From Rufibacter latericius (GTDB taxonomy: Bacteria > Bacteroidota > Bacteroidia > Cytophagales > Hymenobacteraceae), in contig NZ_RJJD01000013.1 of assembly GCF_003721515.1 (NCBI RefSeq), positions 62,001 to 126,000 on the forward strand: a DNA stretch of 64,000 bases, given 5' to 3'. The notes below the pieces were generated by a model. That model worked only from the letters and a program-made list of their open reading frames with translations. It searched no databases and was not told where the DNA came from. Positions 49,057-56,615 of the stretch are shown one piece after another (position 1 is the stretch's first letter; every line of letters begins with the position of its first letter). A program made the position numbers and the translations under genes.

Positions 49057-49070
49057 ATGATTGATGTCAT
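49057..49070. promoter_or_regulatory. Crp/Fnr-type dyad upstream of nos genes
   Basis: ATGA-TTGATG-TCAT: TGA and TCA half-sites with 6-bp spacing, as in Crp/Fnr-family operators. The same ATGA-N6-TCAT design occurs at 59136-59149. It lies about 65 bases before the predicted transcription start. Confidence 0.5.
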
Positions 49071-49114
49071 AAATAAAAGATGTATTCATCCTTTATTTTA
49101 CTGCCGATGGAATT

Positions 49115-49122
49115 TACTTTTG
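49115..49122 (+). promoter_or_regulatory. -7 element of the nos transcript
   Basis: TACTTTTG, a TAnnTTTG match, 39 bases before the cytochrome start codon. TTTA at 49092-49095 stands at 19-bp spacing where TTTG is expected. Confidence 0.45.
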
Positions 49123-49160
49123 TTTCATAATTCGCTCAACAACCATTAATCCTAATTCTC

Positions 49161-49685
49161 ATGAAAAAACAGTTCAGCAGCATCGTCAACAAAACCAGGT
49201 CTCCCCTGCGGATGCAGGCAGTAGTTATTATGTGTGCCGCTCTTTTATTTGGTTGCTCTTCTGAGCAGAAGGAAACCGCCAGCGAACCCGAATATACACT
49301 TCACGAAGACGCTGTAGCGCAAGCCGAAAAAGAGGCTGCAGAAAACGGTTTTGGTGTTGGCCCCGTGAAAACCGTAGAAGTTGGAGCGGAGATAGACCAG
49401 GCCCTTGCCACTACCGGCAAAGCCATCTTTGACGGCAAATGTACTGCCTGCCACCAACTGAGTGATCAGAAGGTAGTAGGCCCGGGTCTGGCGGGGGTTA
49501 CGGGGCGCCGCAAGCCGGAGTGGATCATGAACATGATCGTTAACCCAGAGGAGATGACTAAGAAAGACCCCGAGGCTAAGAAGCTGTTGGCGGAGCACCT
49601 GACCCAGATGACCAACCAGAATGTTACCGAGTCTGATGCTCGGGCCATTCTGGAGTACCTGAGACAGAACGACAGCAAAAGCTAG
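49161..49685 (+). CDS. c-type cytochrome lipoprotein of the nos cluster
   Basis: 174 residues with signal/lipobox (VVIMCAALLFGC) and one class I cytochrome c domain: haem site CTACH (near residue 95) and a later methionine ligand candidate in MTKKDPEAKKLLAEHLTQM. Monohaem cytochromes of this kind head many clade II nos clusters and probably give electrons to NosZ. It is 30 bases upstream of nosZ. Confidence 0.88.
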   Translation: MKKQFSSIVNKTRSPLRMQAVVIMCAALLFGCSSEQKETASEPEYTLHEDAVAQAEKEAAENGFGVGPVKTVEVGAEIDQALATTGKAIFDGKCTACHQLSDQKVVGPGLAGVTGRRKPEWIMNMIVNPEEMTKKDPEAKKLLAEHLTQMTNQNVTESDARAILEYLRQNDSKS

Positions 49686-49715
49686 TAGACCTTACAAGTA
49701 ACCCTTCTATTAAAC

Positions 49716-51764
49716 ATGGAAACACTTATCAATAAGTATAAGAGTAGTGTCCCTAAGATTGGCCTGTTGGTGGCGTTGGCCGCCGGTACCATGCTGCAAA
49801 GCTGTAGTAACTCTGGAGAGGGTGGCGGTGGCAATGCCAAGGACGGCGCCATTGCCGCAGATGCTGCTACGGCGGTGTATGTGGCTCCTGGCAAGCACGA
49901 CGAGCTCTACTCGTTCCTTTCAGGCGGCTTCAACGGCCAGGTGTCTGTTTACGGGATTCCTTCTGGCAGGCTGCTCAAGGTGATCCCGGTTTTCAGCCAG
50001 TTTGCCGAGAACGGCTACGGCTACAATGAGGAAACCAAGCCCATGCTGATGACCTCGCACGGCTTTGTGCCCTGGGATGACCTCCACCACCCCAAACTTT
50101 CCCGTGCGAACGGAACGGCGGATGGCCGCTGGCTCTTCGTAAACGGGAACAACACCCCCCGTGTGGCCCGGATAGACCTGAAAACGTTTGAGACGGTGGA
50201 GATCATGGAGATCCCTAACTCTGCCGGTAACCACTGTTCGCCCTATCCCACCAACAACAACGAATACATTATCGCGGGTACCCGCTTCAGTGTACCGCTG
50301 GACATGAAAGGTGGTACCGCTGATGCAAGTCTGTCGGATTATAAAGACAAGTTCAGAGGATCCATTTCCTTTATAAAGATGGATCCGGGGCATGGCGACA
50401 TGAAACTGGATTTCCAGGTGCTGGTGCCCGGCTTTGACTATGATCTAGCCAACGGCGGCAAAGGGCCATCAGAAGACTGGGTATTCTTCACTACCTACAA
50501 CACAGAGAAATCTGGTACCTTGAAGGAGCTGGGCGCCTCGCAGAACGACCGCGATTACCTGGCAGCCATCAATTGGAAATTAGCGGCCAAGTATGCCAAA
50601 GAAGGCAAGACGCACGAAATGCCCGCCAACTACTACCACAACAAGATGGACCATGGCTCACATACCGCCAAATCTAACGTAATAAAAAAGGTGCGTTACC
50701 TGCTTCCGGAGGAGTGCCCGGGCATGATGTACCTGATTCCGGCGCCTAAGTCGCCGCACGGCATTGACGTAGACCCAACTGGCGAGTTTATGGTGGTAAA
50801 CGGCAAGCTGGCCTCTTCACTGCCGGTGTTCTCTTTCTCCAAGATGCAGAAAGCCATCAAGAACAAAGACTTTGACGGGGAAGTGAACGGTATTCCGGTG
50901 TTCAAGTATGAGTCTGTGCTGCACGCCGAGGTGAAAGAGCCGGGCTTAGGGCCCTTACACACGGAGTTTGACGGGAAAGGCAATGCATACTCCACCATGT
51001 TCGTGTCTTCTGAGGTGGTGAAATGGAGCCTGAAGGACTTCAAGGTGAAGGACAGGATCCCCGTGTATTATTCCCCTGGCCACTTAATGATCCCAGGCGG
51101 CGATACCAAGGAACCGTACGGCAAGTACCTCATCGCGATGAACAAGATCACGAAAGACCGCTACCTGCCCACCGGCCCCGAGTTGATGCACTCCGCCCAA
51201 CTGATTGACATCAGCGGGGAGAAGATGAAGCTGCTCCTGGACTTCCCTACCCTGGCCGAACCGCACTACGCGCAGGGTATTGCCGCCAGCAAGATTGCGC
51301 CTAACAGCGTCAAGTTCTTCAAGTTGGACGAAAACACGCACCCTGATGCCGTGAAGAACGAGAAAAGCGTGAGTGTGACCCGTAAAGGCAAAACGGTGAA
51401 AGTGAAAATGACCTCCATCAGAAGCCACTTCACACCTGATAACATTGAAGGCATACAGGTAGGCGACACCGTGCTCTTCCACGTAACCAACCTGGAGCAG
51501 GACTGGGATGTGCCGCACGGTTTTGCCATCATGGGGGCCAACAACGCGGAGACGCTGATCATGCCGGGTGCTACCCAAACCCTGCGGTGGGTGCCTAAAG
51601 CGGAGGGTATTTTCCCCTTCTACTGTACAGACTTCTGCTCTGCCTTGCACCAGGAAATGCAGGGGTACGTGCGGGTTTCCAAAAAGGGATCTACCGTTCC
51701 CATAAAATTCTCAACCGGGGTCAAAAAACCGGTGCCTCCGGCCTCCGCCTATTTAAGTAAGTAA
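49716..51764 (+). CDS. nosZ: Nitrous-oxide reductase, clade II, lipoprotein type
   Basis: 682 residues. The N-terminus has a Sec/lipoprotein signal (GLLVALAAGTMLQSC) rather than a Tat motif, which marks clade II NosZ. The first 550 residues are the seven-bladed propeller holding the CuZ cluster (SHGFVPWDDLHHPKLSR, then NAGNHCSPYPTNN-type segment; here SAGNHCSPYPTNN). The C-terminal cupredoxin bears the CuA site: DVPHGFAIMG and CTDFCSALHQEMQGYV. It reduces N2O to N2. A terminator follows at 51782. Confidence 0.95.
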   Translation: METLINKYKSSVPKIGLLVALAAGTMLQSCSNSGEGGGGNAKDGAIAADAATAVYVAPGKHDELYSFLSGGFNGQVSVYGIPSGRLLKVIPVFSQFAENGYGYNEETKPMLMTSHGFVPWDDLHHPKLSRANGTADGRWLFVNGNNTPRVARIDLKTFETVEIMEIPNSAGNHCSPYPTNNNEYIIAGTRFSVPLDMKGGTADASLSDYKDKFRGSISFIKMDPGHGDMKLDFQVLVPGFDYDLANGGKGPSEDWVFFTTYNTEKSGTLKELGASQNDRDYLAAINWKLAAKYAKEGKTHEMPANYYHNKMDHGSHTAKSNVIKKVRYLLPEECPGMMYLIPAPKSPHGIDVDPTGEFMVVNGKLASSLPVFSFSKMQKAIKNKDFDGEVNGIPVFKYESVLHAEVKEPGLGPLHTEFDGKGNAYSTMFVSSEVVKWSLKDFKVKDRIPVYYSPGHLMIPGGDTKEPYGKYLIAMNKITKDRYLPTGPELMHSAQLIDISGEKMKLLLDFPTLAEPHYAQGIAASKIAPNSVKFFKLDENTHPDAVKNEKSVSVTRKGKTVKVKMTSIRSHFTPDNIEGIQVGDTVLFHVTNLEQDWDVPHGFAIMGANNAETLIMPGATQTLRWVPKAEGIFPFYCTDFCSALHQEMQGYVRVSKKGSTVPIKFSTGVKKPVPPASAYLSK

Positions 51765-51781
51765 TTTCTTCAAACTAAAAA

Positions 51782-51822
51782 GACAGCGGAGGTTTCTACA
51801 TAGACTCCGCTGTCTTTTTTTT
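51782..51822 (+). terminator. Terminator between nosZ and downstream nos genes
   Basis: GACAGCGGAG (51782-51791) pairs with CTCCGCTGTC (51805-51814), 13-nt loop, then eight T residues. It lies 18 bases past the nosZ stop. Confidence 0.9.
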
Positions 51823-51844
51823 ATTTCACCTTAACCTAAAAAGG

Positions 51845-52444
51845 ATGACCGCTTACCACAGAGGATTGATGGTTCTCGCCGCCTTGTCGCTAGGCCTTTT
51901 GTTTCTCTTCCCTATGTGGAAGATCTACCTGGAAGCCCCCCAATACCCCGAGGGGCTGGAACTGCACATTTGGGTTAACAAACTGGGCGGTAGTACGGAA
52001 GGCGTGCTTCAGAATTTCAACATCCTGAACCATTACATCGGCATGGCGCCCATCCATCCAGAATCTTTTGCCGAACTAAGAGTCATGCCCTACATCGTAG
52101 TCATTCTGATGGTAACGGGCGTAATTGTGGCTTTCCTGGGAAAAAGGAAACTGATCTTAGGTTGGGTAGTTCTGCTGATGCTGGGGGGAGCCGTTGGGTT
52201 ACTGGACTTTTACCTGTGGTTGCACGAATTCGGGACTAACCTTAACCCCCAGGCGCCTATCAAAGTACCGGACATGACCTATATCCCCCCCATGCTGGGC
52301 AGTAAGCAGCTTCTCAACTTTAATGCGTTGTCGTTGCCCTCTTGGGGAAGTCTGGGTATCTTACTGGCTGTCATATTTGCCTGGTTGGTGTATTATCTAA
52401 GCTCCAAGCCTAAGGGCAAAGAATCAACTCCCTCTTTATCATGA
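51845..52444 (+). CDS. Membrane protein of the nos cluster
   Basis: 199 residues, four hydrophobic helices (LMVLAALSLGLLFLFPMWKIYL; MPYIVVILMVTGVIVAFL; LGWVVLLMLGGAVGLLDFYLWL; LGILLAVIFAWLVYYL) and conserved-looking periplasmic segments (LEAPQYPEGLELHIW; LNHYIGMAPI; KVPDMTYIPPMLGSKQLLNF). Homologues typically sit between nosZ and nosL/nosD in Bacteroidetes. The role in NosZ maturation or electron supply is inferred from place alone. Overlaps nosL by 4 bases. Confidence 0.75.
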   Translation: MTAYHRGLMVLAALSLGLLFLFPMWKIYLEAPQYPEGLELHIWVNKLGGSTEGVLQNFNILNHYIGMAPIHPESFAELRVMPYIVVILMVTGVIVAFLGKRKLILGWVVLLMLGGAVGLLDFYLWLHEFGTNLNPQAPIKVPDMTYIPPMLGSKQLLNFNALSLPSWGSLGILLAVIFAWLVYYLSSKPKGKESTPSLS

Positions 52445-52908
52445 AACAAATTTTTTCCCTCCCCTATGGCTGGCTGGTGCCAGCCGTTTTGTTGCTTACG
52501 GCCTGTTCAACGGAGCCCAAGCCGGTCCCTTACGGCAACGCCAACTGCACGCATTGCAGCATGACCATTACGGATGTGCGGTACGGGGCCGAATTGGTGA
52601 ATGACAAAGGCAAGCCTTCCTTCTTTGACGCGGTGGAATGCCTGGCGGCCTATGTCAACCGTAAGCCGGAAGAAGGCCGAAAAGCCTCTTTTCTGATGGT
52701 GACTGATTTTTCAAACCCTACAGAACTCATACCGGTAAACAGCGCCCATTTCGTGCGGAGCGCAGCTTTGCCCAGCCCTATGGGCATGAACCTATTGGCC
52801 GTTTCAACGCAAGAGGCCGCCAGGAAAATACAGCAGGAGCAGGGTGCAGAGCTGCTCACCTGGGGTCAGGTGCTGGCAATTGTAAAGAATGATGAGAAAC
52901 TTCACTAA
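52441..52908 (+). CDS. nosL: NosL copper chaperone lipoprotein
   Basis: 155 residues with lipobox (LLLTAC) and the NosL signature NCTHCSMTITDVRYGAELV (Cys-x2-Cys-x-Met near residue 35), which binds Cu(I). It delivers copper for NosZ maturation together with NosDFY. Starts within the end of the previous gene (4-base overlap) and its end overlaps nosD by 20 bases. Confidence 0.9.
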   Translation: MKQIFSLPYGWLVPAVLLLTACSTEPKPVPYGNANCTHCSMTITDVRYGAELVNDKGKPSFFDAVECLAAYVNRKPEEGRKASFLMVTDFSNPTELIPVNSAHFVRSAALPSPMGMNLLAVSTQEAARKIQQEQGAELLTWGQVLAIVKNDEKLH

Positions 52909-54217
52909 AAGGGTACTGACAGCAGCAAGTATTCTGCTGCTGTCAGTACCCGGCCAAAGCGCGGCAGGGGCCAACGTCATGGTGTGCAAAACCTGCGCCC
53001 TTACGTCTGTGAAGCAGGCGGTGCTGCAGGCCAAGCCCGGCGATACCGTGCTGGTGAACGGCGGCGTGTACCAAGAATCAAAGATAGAGATAGACAAGCC
53101 CCTCACCTTGATCGGGAAAAACAACCCGGTCATTGATGGCAACTTCACGGGGCTGCTTATCGCGGTAACCGCCGATAACGTGATTATCCAGGGGTTCACC
53201 CTCAAAAACGTGGCCACCAGCTATTCCAGAGACGATGCCGCCATTCGGGTGTTTCAGCGCAGCAATATCAAAATTCTGGATAACACCATCCTGAAAACCT
53301 ACTTCGCGATCTACCTGCAAAACTCAGACCAGATCGTAATCAAGGGGAATACCATCAAAGGAGAGAACAAGGACAGGACCGAGTCTTCCCTGGGCAACGC
53401 CATCAATCTGTACTACACAGACAATGTGGAGATAACCGACAACGAGGTGCAGGGCCACCGCGACGGCATTTACCTGGAGGTGGTGAAGAACAGCCAGGTG
53501 CACCGCAACATCAGCCACCAGAACATGCGCTACGGGCTGCATTTCATGTTCTCGGACGGAAACACGTACACGCATAACACCTTCCGAAACAATGGGGCGG
53601 GCGTGGCTGTGATGTACACCACCGGTGTCCGGATGGAGCACAACACCTTCGAGGAGAACTGGGGCGCGGCCTCCTACGGCCTCCTGCTCAAGGACATCAG
53701 CAACAGTGTCATCCACCACAATACTTTCCGGCGCAACACCACCGCCATCCACATGGAAAGCTCCAGCCGGCTGGATATAAAGAATAACGATTTTGAGCGG
53801 AACGGCTGGGCTATCAAGGTGATGACCACTTGTATAGAAGACACTTTCCGGCTGAATAATTTCACCGGCAACTCCTTTGACGTGAGCACCAACGGCAGCA
53901 TCCAGGAAAACCACTTCGAGCATAACTACTGGGACAAGTACACGGGCTATGACCTGGACAAAGACCAGAAGGGTGATGTGCCCTACCGCCCCGTAAGTTT
54001 GTTCTCCATGCTGGTGGAGCGGGTGCCGCCGGCAGTGATGTTCATGCGCAGCTTTATGGTAGACCTGCTGGACAACCTGGAGAAAGTGCTGCCGAGCATT
54101 ACCCCCGAACAACTGGTTGACAGACAACCGCTGATGAAGAAGATACACCATGATAACGATAGAAAAATTGCGCAAGTCCTACGGCAAGCTACAGGTGCTC
54201 AACAACGTGAGCATTGA
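52889..54217 (+). CDS. nosD: NosD periplasmic maturation protein
   Basis: 442 residues with a signal peptide (RVLTAASILLLSVPGQSAAG) and CASH-type right-handed beta-helix repeats (for example NIKILDNTILKTYFAIYLQ; NVEITDNEVQGHRDGIYLE; GLHFMFSDGNTYTHNTF). It acts with NosF and NosY in maturation of the copper-sulfur cluster of NosZ. The end overlaps nosF by 68 bases, longer than usual; the last 20-odd residues may have been added by loss of an earlier stop. Confidence 0.92.
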   Translation: MMRNFTKRVLTAASILLLSVPGQSAAGANVMVCKTCALTSVKQAVLQAKPGDTVLVNGGVYQESKIEIDKPLTLIGKNNPVIDGNFTGLLIAVTADNVIIQGFTLKNVATSYSRDDAAIRVFQRSNIKILDNTILKTYFAIYLQNSDQIVIKGNTIKGENKDRTESSLGNAINLYYTDNVEITDNEVQGHRDGIYLEVVKNSQVHRNISHQNMRYGLHFMFSDGNTYTHNTFRNNGAGVAVMYTTGVRMEHNTFEENWGAASYGLLLKDISNSVIHHNTFRRNTTAIHMESSSRLDIKNNDFERNGWAIKVMTTCIEDTFRLNNFTGNSFDVSTNGSIQENHFEHNYWDKYTGYDLDKDQKGDVPYRPVSLFSMLVERVPPAVMFMRSFMVDLLDNLEKVLPSITPEQLVDRQPLMKKIHHDNDRKIAQVLRQATGAQQREH

Positions 54218-54857
54218 GTTTGAGGCAGGCAAAGTCATATCCATCATAGGCCCTAACGGGGCCGGTAAAACAACATTAGGCAAGTGCATTCTGGGCATGG
54301 TCCTGCCCGACAAGGGCGACATCCGGCTGAACGGCGAAAGCGTGCTCAACAAACACGCGTACCGCAGCCAGATTGGGTATATGCCCCAGATTGGGCGCTA
54401 CCCCGAGAATATGAAAATCCGGCAAGTGATAGAGATGGTGCGGGATATCCGCAAAGACGGCATAGGGATGGATGAGGAACTGCTTGGCTTATATGGGCTG
54501 CCCGCTATGTACGACAAACGCATGGGTGCCCTCTCTGGCGGCACCAAGCAGAAGGTGAGTGCGGCGCTGGCGTTTATGTTTGACCCGCAGGTGCTGCTGT
54601 TGGATGAGCCCACCGCCGGGCTAGACCCCATCTCCGCCGAGATCCTGAAAGAAAAGATCCTGAGGGAGAAAAAAAAAGGGAAACTGATCCTCCTCACCTC
54701 GCACATCATGAGCGAGGTGGAGGAGGTGGCCGACGAGGTGCTGTGCCTGGTGGAGGGCAGCGTGAAATTCCACGAGACCATCGCCCGCCTGAAGGAGCAG
54801 ACCAACGAGGAGCGCCTGAGCCGGGCCATCGCCAAAATCATGAACGAGGAAAACTAA
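54150..54857 (+). CDS. nosF: NosF ABC-transporter ATPase
   Basis: 235 residues with Walker A GPNGAGKTT (about 32-40), signature LSGGTKQKVSAALAF, and Walker B LLLDEPTAGLDP. It pairs with the permease NosY and the periplasmic NosD to supply sulfur species for NosZ. Starts inside the end of nosD and ends 3 bases before nosY. Confidence 0.93.
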   Translation: MITIEKLRKSYGKLQVLNNVSIEFEAGKVISIIGPNGAGKTTLGKCILGMVLPDKGDIRLNGESVLNKHAYRSQIGYMPQIGRYPENMKIRQVIEMVRDIRKDGIGMDEELLGLYGLPAMYDKRMGALSGGTKQKVSAALAFMFDPQVLLLDEPTAGLDPISAEILKEKILREKKKGKLILLTSHIMSEVEEVADEVLCLVEGSVKFHETIARLKEQTNEERLSRAIAKIMNEEN

Positions 54858-54860
54858 GCC

Positions 54861-55628
54861 ATGCGCAAGATCATCAAGTACGTGCTTTACGACATCGTCA
54901 GAAGTAAAATCATCATCGCCTACACCTTGTTTCTGCTGTTGCTCTCCATCGGCTTGTTCAACCTGGGCGGCAGTGCAGATAAGGGCTTGCTGAGTCTGCT
55001 GAACCTGGTGCTGCTCACGGTGCCGCTCATCAGCGTTGTGTTTGCCACCACCCACTTTTACAACTCCTATGAGTTCATGGAACTGCTGGTGGCCCAGCCC
55101 ATAGACCGCCGGAAGATTTTCCTGAGCGAGTACCTGGGCGTGGCTTTCTCGCTCTCGGCCGCTTTTCTGGTGGGGGTGGGCGTTCCGGTCCTGCTCTTCG
55201 GGGCCAGCCTCACGGGGGTATACCTGGTGCTGACGGGCGTTTTCATCACCTTCATCTTCGTGGCGATGGCGTTCCTGGCCTCGGTGATCACGCGCGACAA
55301 GGCCAAGGGCATCGGCATTGCCCTGTTGCTGTGGTTTTACTTCGCATTGATTTATGATGGTATTGTGCTGTTCATCCTGTATTCCTTCGGTGATTACCCA
55401 TTGGAGTACGCCACTCTGGCGATGACTGCCCTGAACCCCGTCGACCTGGGCCGCATCCTGGTATTGCTGAACCTGGATGTCTCGGCCCTGATGGGGTACA
55501 CCGGTGCTTTGTACAAAAGCATTTTGGGCAGCCTTTGGGGAATTTCCCTGGCGTTCGGGTTATTGGTGGTGTGGGTGTTAGCGCCCTTGCTGTGGGCCAG
55601 GAGAATATTCTCCAGAAAAGATATCTAA
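54861..55628 (+). CDS. nosY: NosY ABC-transporter permease
   Basis: 255 residues and about six membrane helices (for example IVRSKIIIAYTLFLLLLSIGLF and LLSLLNLVLLTVPLISVVFA; GIGIALLLWFYFALIYDGIVLF). The family is the ABC-2-type permease of NosY, partner of NosF. It is the last gene of the nosL-D-F-Y run and is followed by a long perfect hairpin. Confidence 0.92.
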   Translation: MRKIIKYVLYDIVRSKIIIAYTLFLLLLSIGLFNLGGSADKGLLSLLNLVLLTVPLISVVFATTHFYNSYEFMELLVAQPIDRRKIFLSEYLGVAFSLSAAFLVGVGVPVLLFGASLTGVYLVLTGVFITFIFVAMAFLASVITRDKAKGIGIALLLWFYFALIYDGIVLFILYSFGDYPLEYATLAMTALNPVDLGRILVLLNLDVSALMGYTGALYKSILGSLWGISLAFGLLVVWVLAPLLWARRIFSRKDI

Positions 55629-55640
55629 GGCAAAGTGGTC

Positions 55641-55680
55641 TTTGCCCTGGCCTGTTTATGGAAAAACAGGCCAGGGCAAA
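55641..55680. terminator. Perfect 17-bp hairpin after nosY
   Basis: TTTGCCCTGGCCTGTTT (55641-55657) and AAACAGGCCAGGGCAAA (55664-55680) with a 6-nt loop. No T tract follows. Its place 12 bases past the nosY stop suggests terminator or 3' stabilising function. Confidence 0.6.
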
Positions 55681-55840
55681 ATAAAGGCCATGGGCACGGC
55701 CCTGCTTTGCCGGGGAAAGGTGTTATGTTGGTGGAGAGGTGGCCTCGCACAGCATGATGGGTGCCATTGTATCCCTTAAGGCAAGATGGCACTACTGGGT
55801 AAACAGTTTCAAATGAATGTGTTCCCAGAGCCCTTGCTTT

Positions 55841-56270
55841 ATGGAATCCCTTTTGATAGTAGCTTCTTTAGCTGGTCCGCATCTGCCCTGCACCTCGCCA
55901 GATGCTCCCGCAACCAGTCCGGAAACCGCCCATGCCGCCCATGCGGAACCTGCTTCCACCCATGGCCTTGCGCTGAACGGGAAGAGCGCTGGAAAGCAGA
56001 TGAGGCCACCAAAGCGAACCTGCGGCACCAACAAGCAGCCAAAACCGATTCCCTGCCTTAAAGGAGCTGGGGCAGGGTTTGCAGCATGGGTTCAAGGAAG
56101 TGTTTGCCGACTGCCAAATGAAAGGCCCGCCACACGACATGCTGCACACGTACCTGATGCCTATGCTAGCGGATGTGAAAGTGCTGAGGGGCAATGACCT
56201 GACAGCCGCCGCCAAGTCCCGCAACCGCCTGGCCCTGCCCCCGGGCCAATACCAGCGCCATTCCAAATAA
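55841..56270 (+). pseudogene. Frameshifted small exported protein
   Basis: Three consecutive frames give one continuous protein: MESLLIVASLAGPHL... to ...HGLALNGK (from 55841), then ERWKADEATKANLRHQQAAKTDSL (about 55978-56055), then LKELGQGLQHGFKEVFADCQMKGPPHDMLHTYLMPML...YQRHSK (to 56270). The whole resembles the small Bacteroidetes periplasmic proteins with an LNxGxxWKxN opening and a late CxMKGxxHDxLHxxLxP segment, function unknown. Two single-base shifts interrupt it, so it is a pseudogene or carries sequencing errors. It follows the nos genes. Confidence 0.65.
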
Positions 56271-56615
56271 TGCCTATAAAAGCGATAACCGATACTAGCC
56301 TCAGCCGAAGGCAAGGTCTGATCGGTTACCGCTGTTTACTCTGGTGGTGTTGGCTTTCAACTGTCTTTAGTTGTTTTCGGCCTGAGGGGTAGCAAAATAA
56401 GTTATTCTGTCAGTTATGGCAGTTCCGGAGGGCGGTACTGGGCTGTTGGATTCTCCCGCCTAAGCAAACACCGAAAGTCACTTCAAAAGTTTAGACAGCA
56501 CTGTCGTGGTCTTTGACTTCGGCAGAATCAGAGCTTGAATTTCCCGTAATGGTTTCAGGGAAAGAGGCCTAGAACGGCTTCCGCTCCTGAAAACTACTTT
56601 AGATGGAAATACTTT
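56271..56615. other. Gap between pseudogene and norZ
   Basis: 345 bases without an open frame of quality. It holds the 3' ends of two convergent genes. No clear terminator hairpin or repeat was recognised. Confidence 0.4.

Larger units (their letters stand above)
48664..49160. other. Upstream region of the nos cluster
   Basis: About 500 bases. An open frame at 48883-49149 has no coding look and overlaps the promoter. The region holds the Crp/Fnr-type dyad (49057-49070), an overlapping longer repeat ACATCAA-N7-TTGATGT (49047-49067) and the -7 element (49115-49122). Confidence 0.5.

Noticed and set aside
48883-49149. 88-codon plus-strand frame before the nos cytochrome
   Set aside because: Covers the nos promoter and dyads, has no ribosome site and no recognisable composition.
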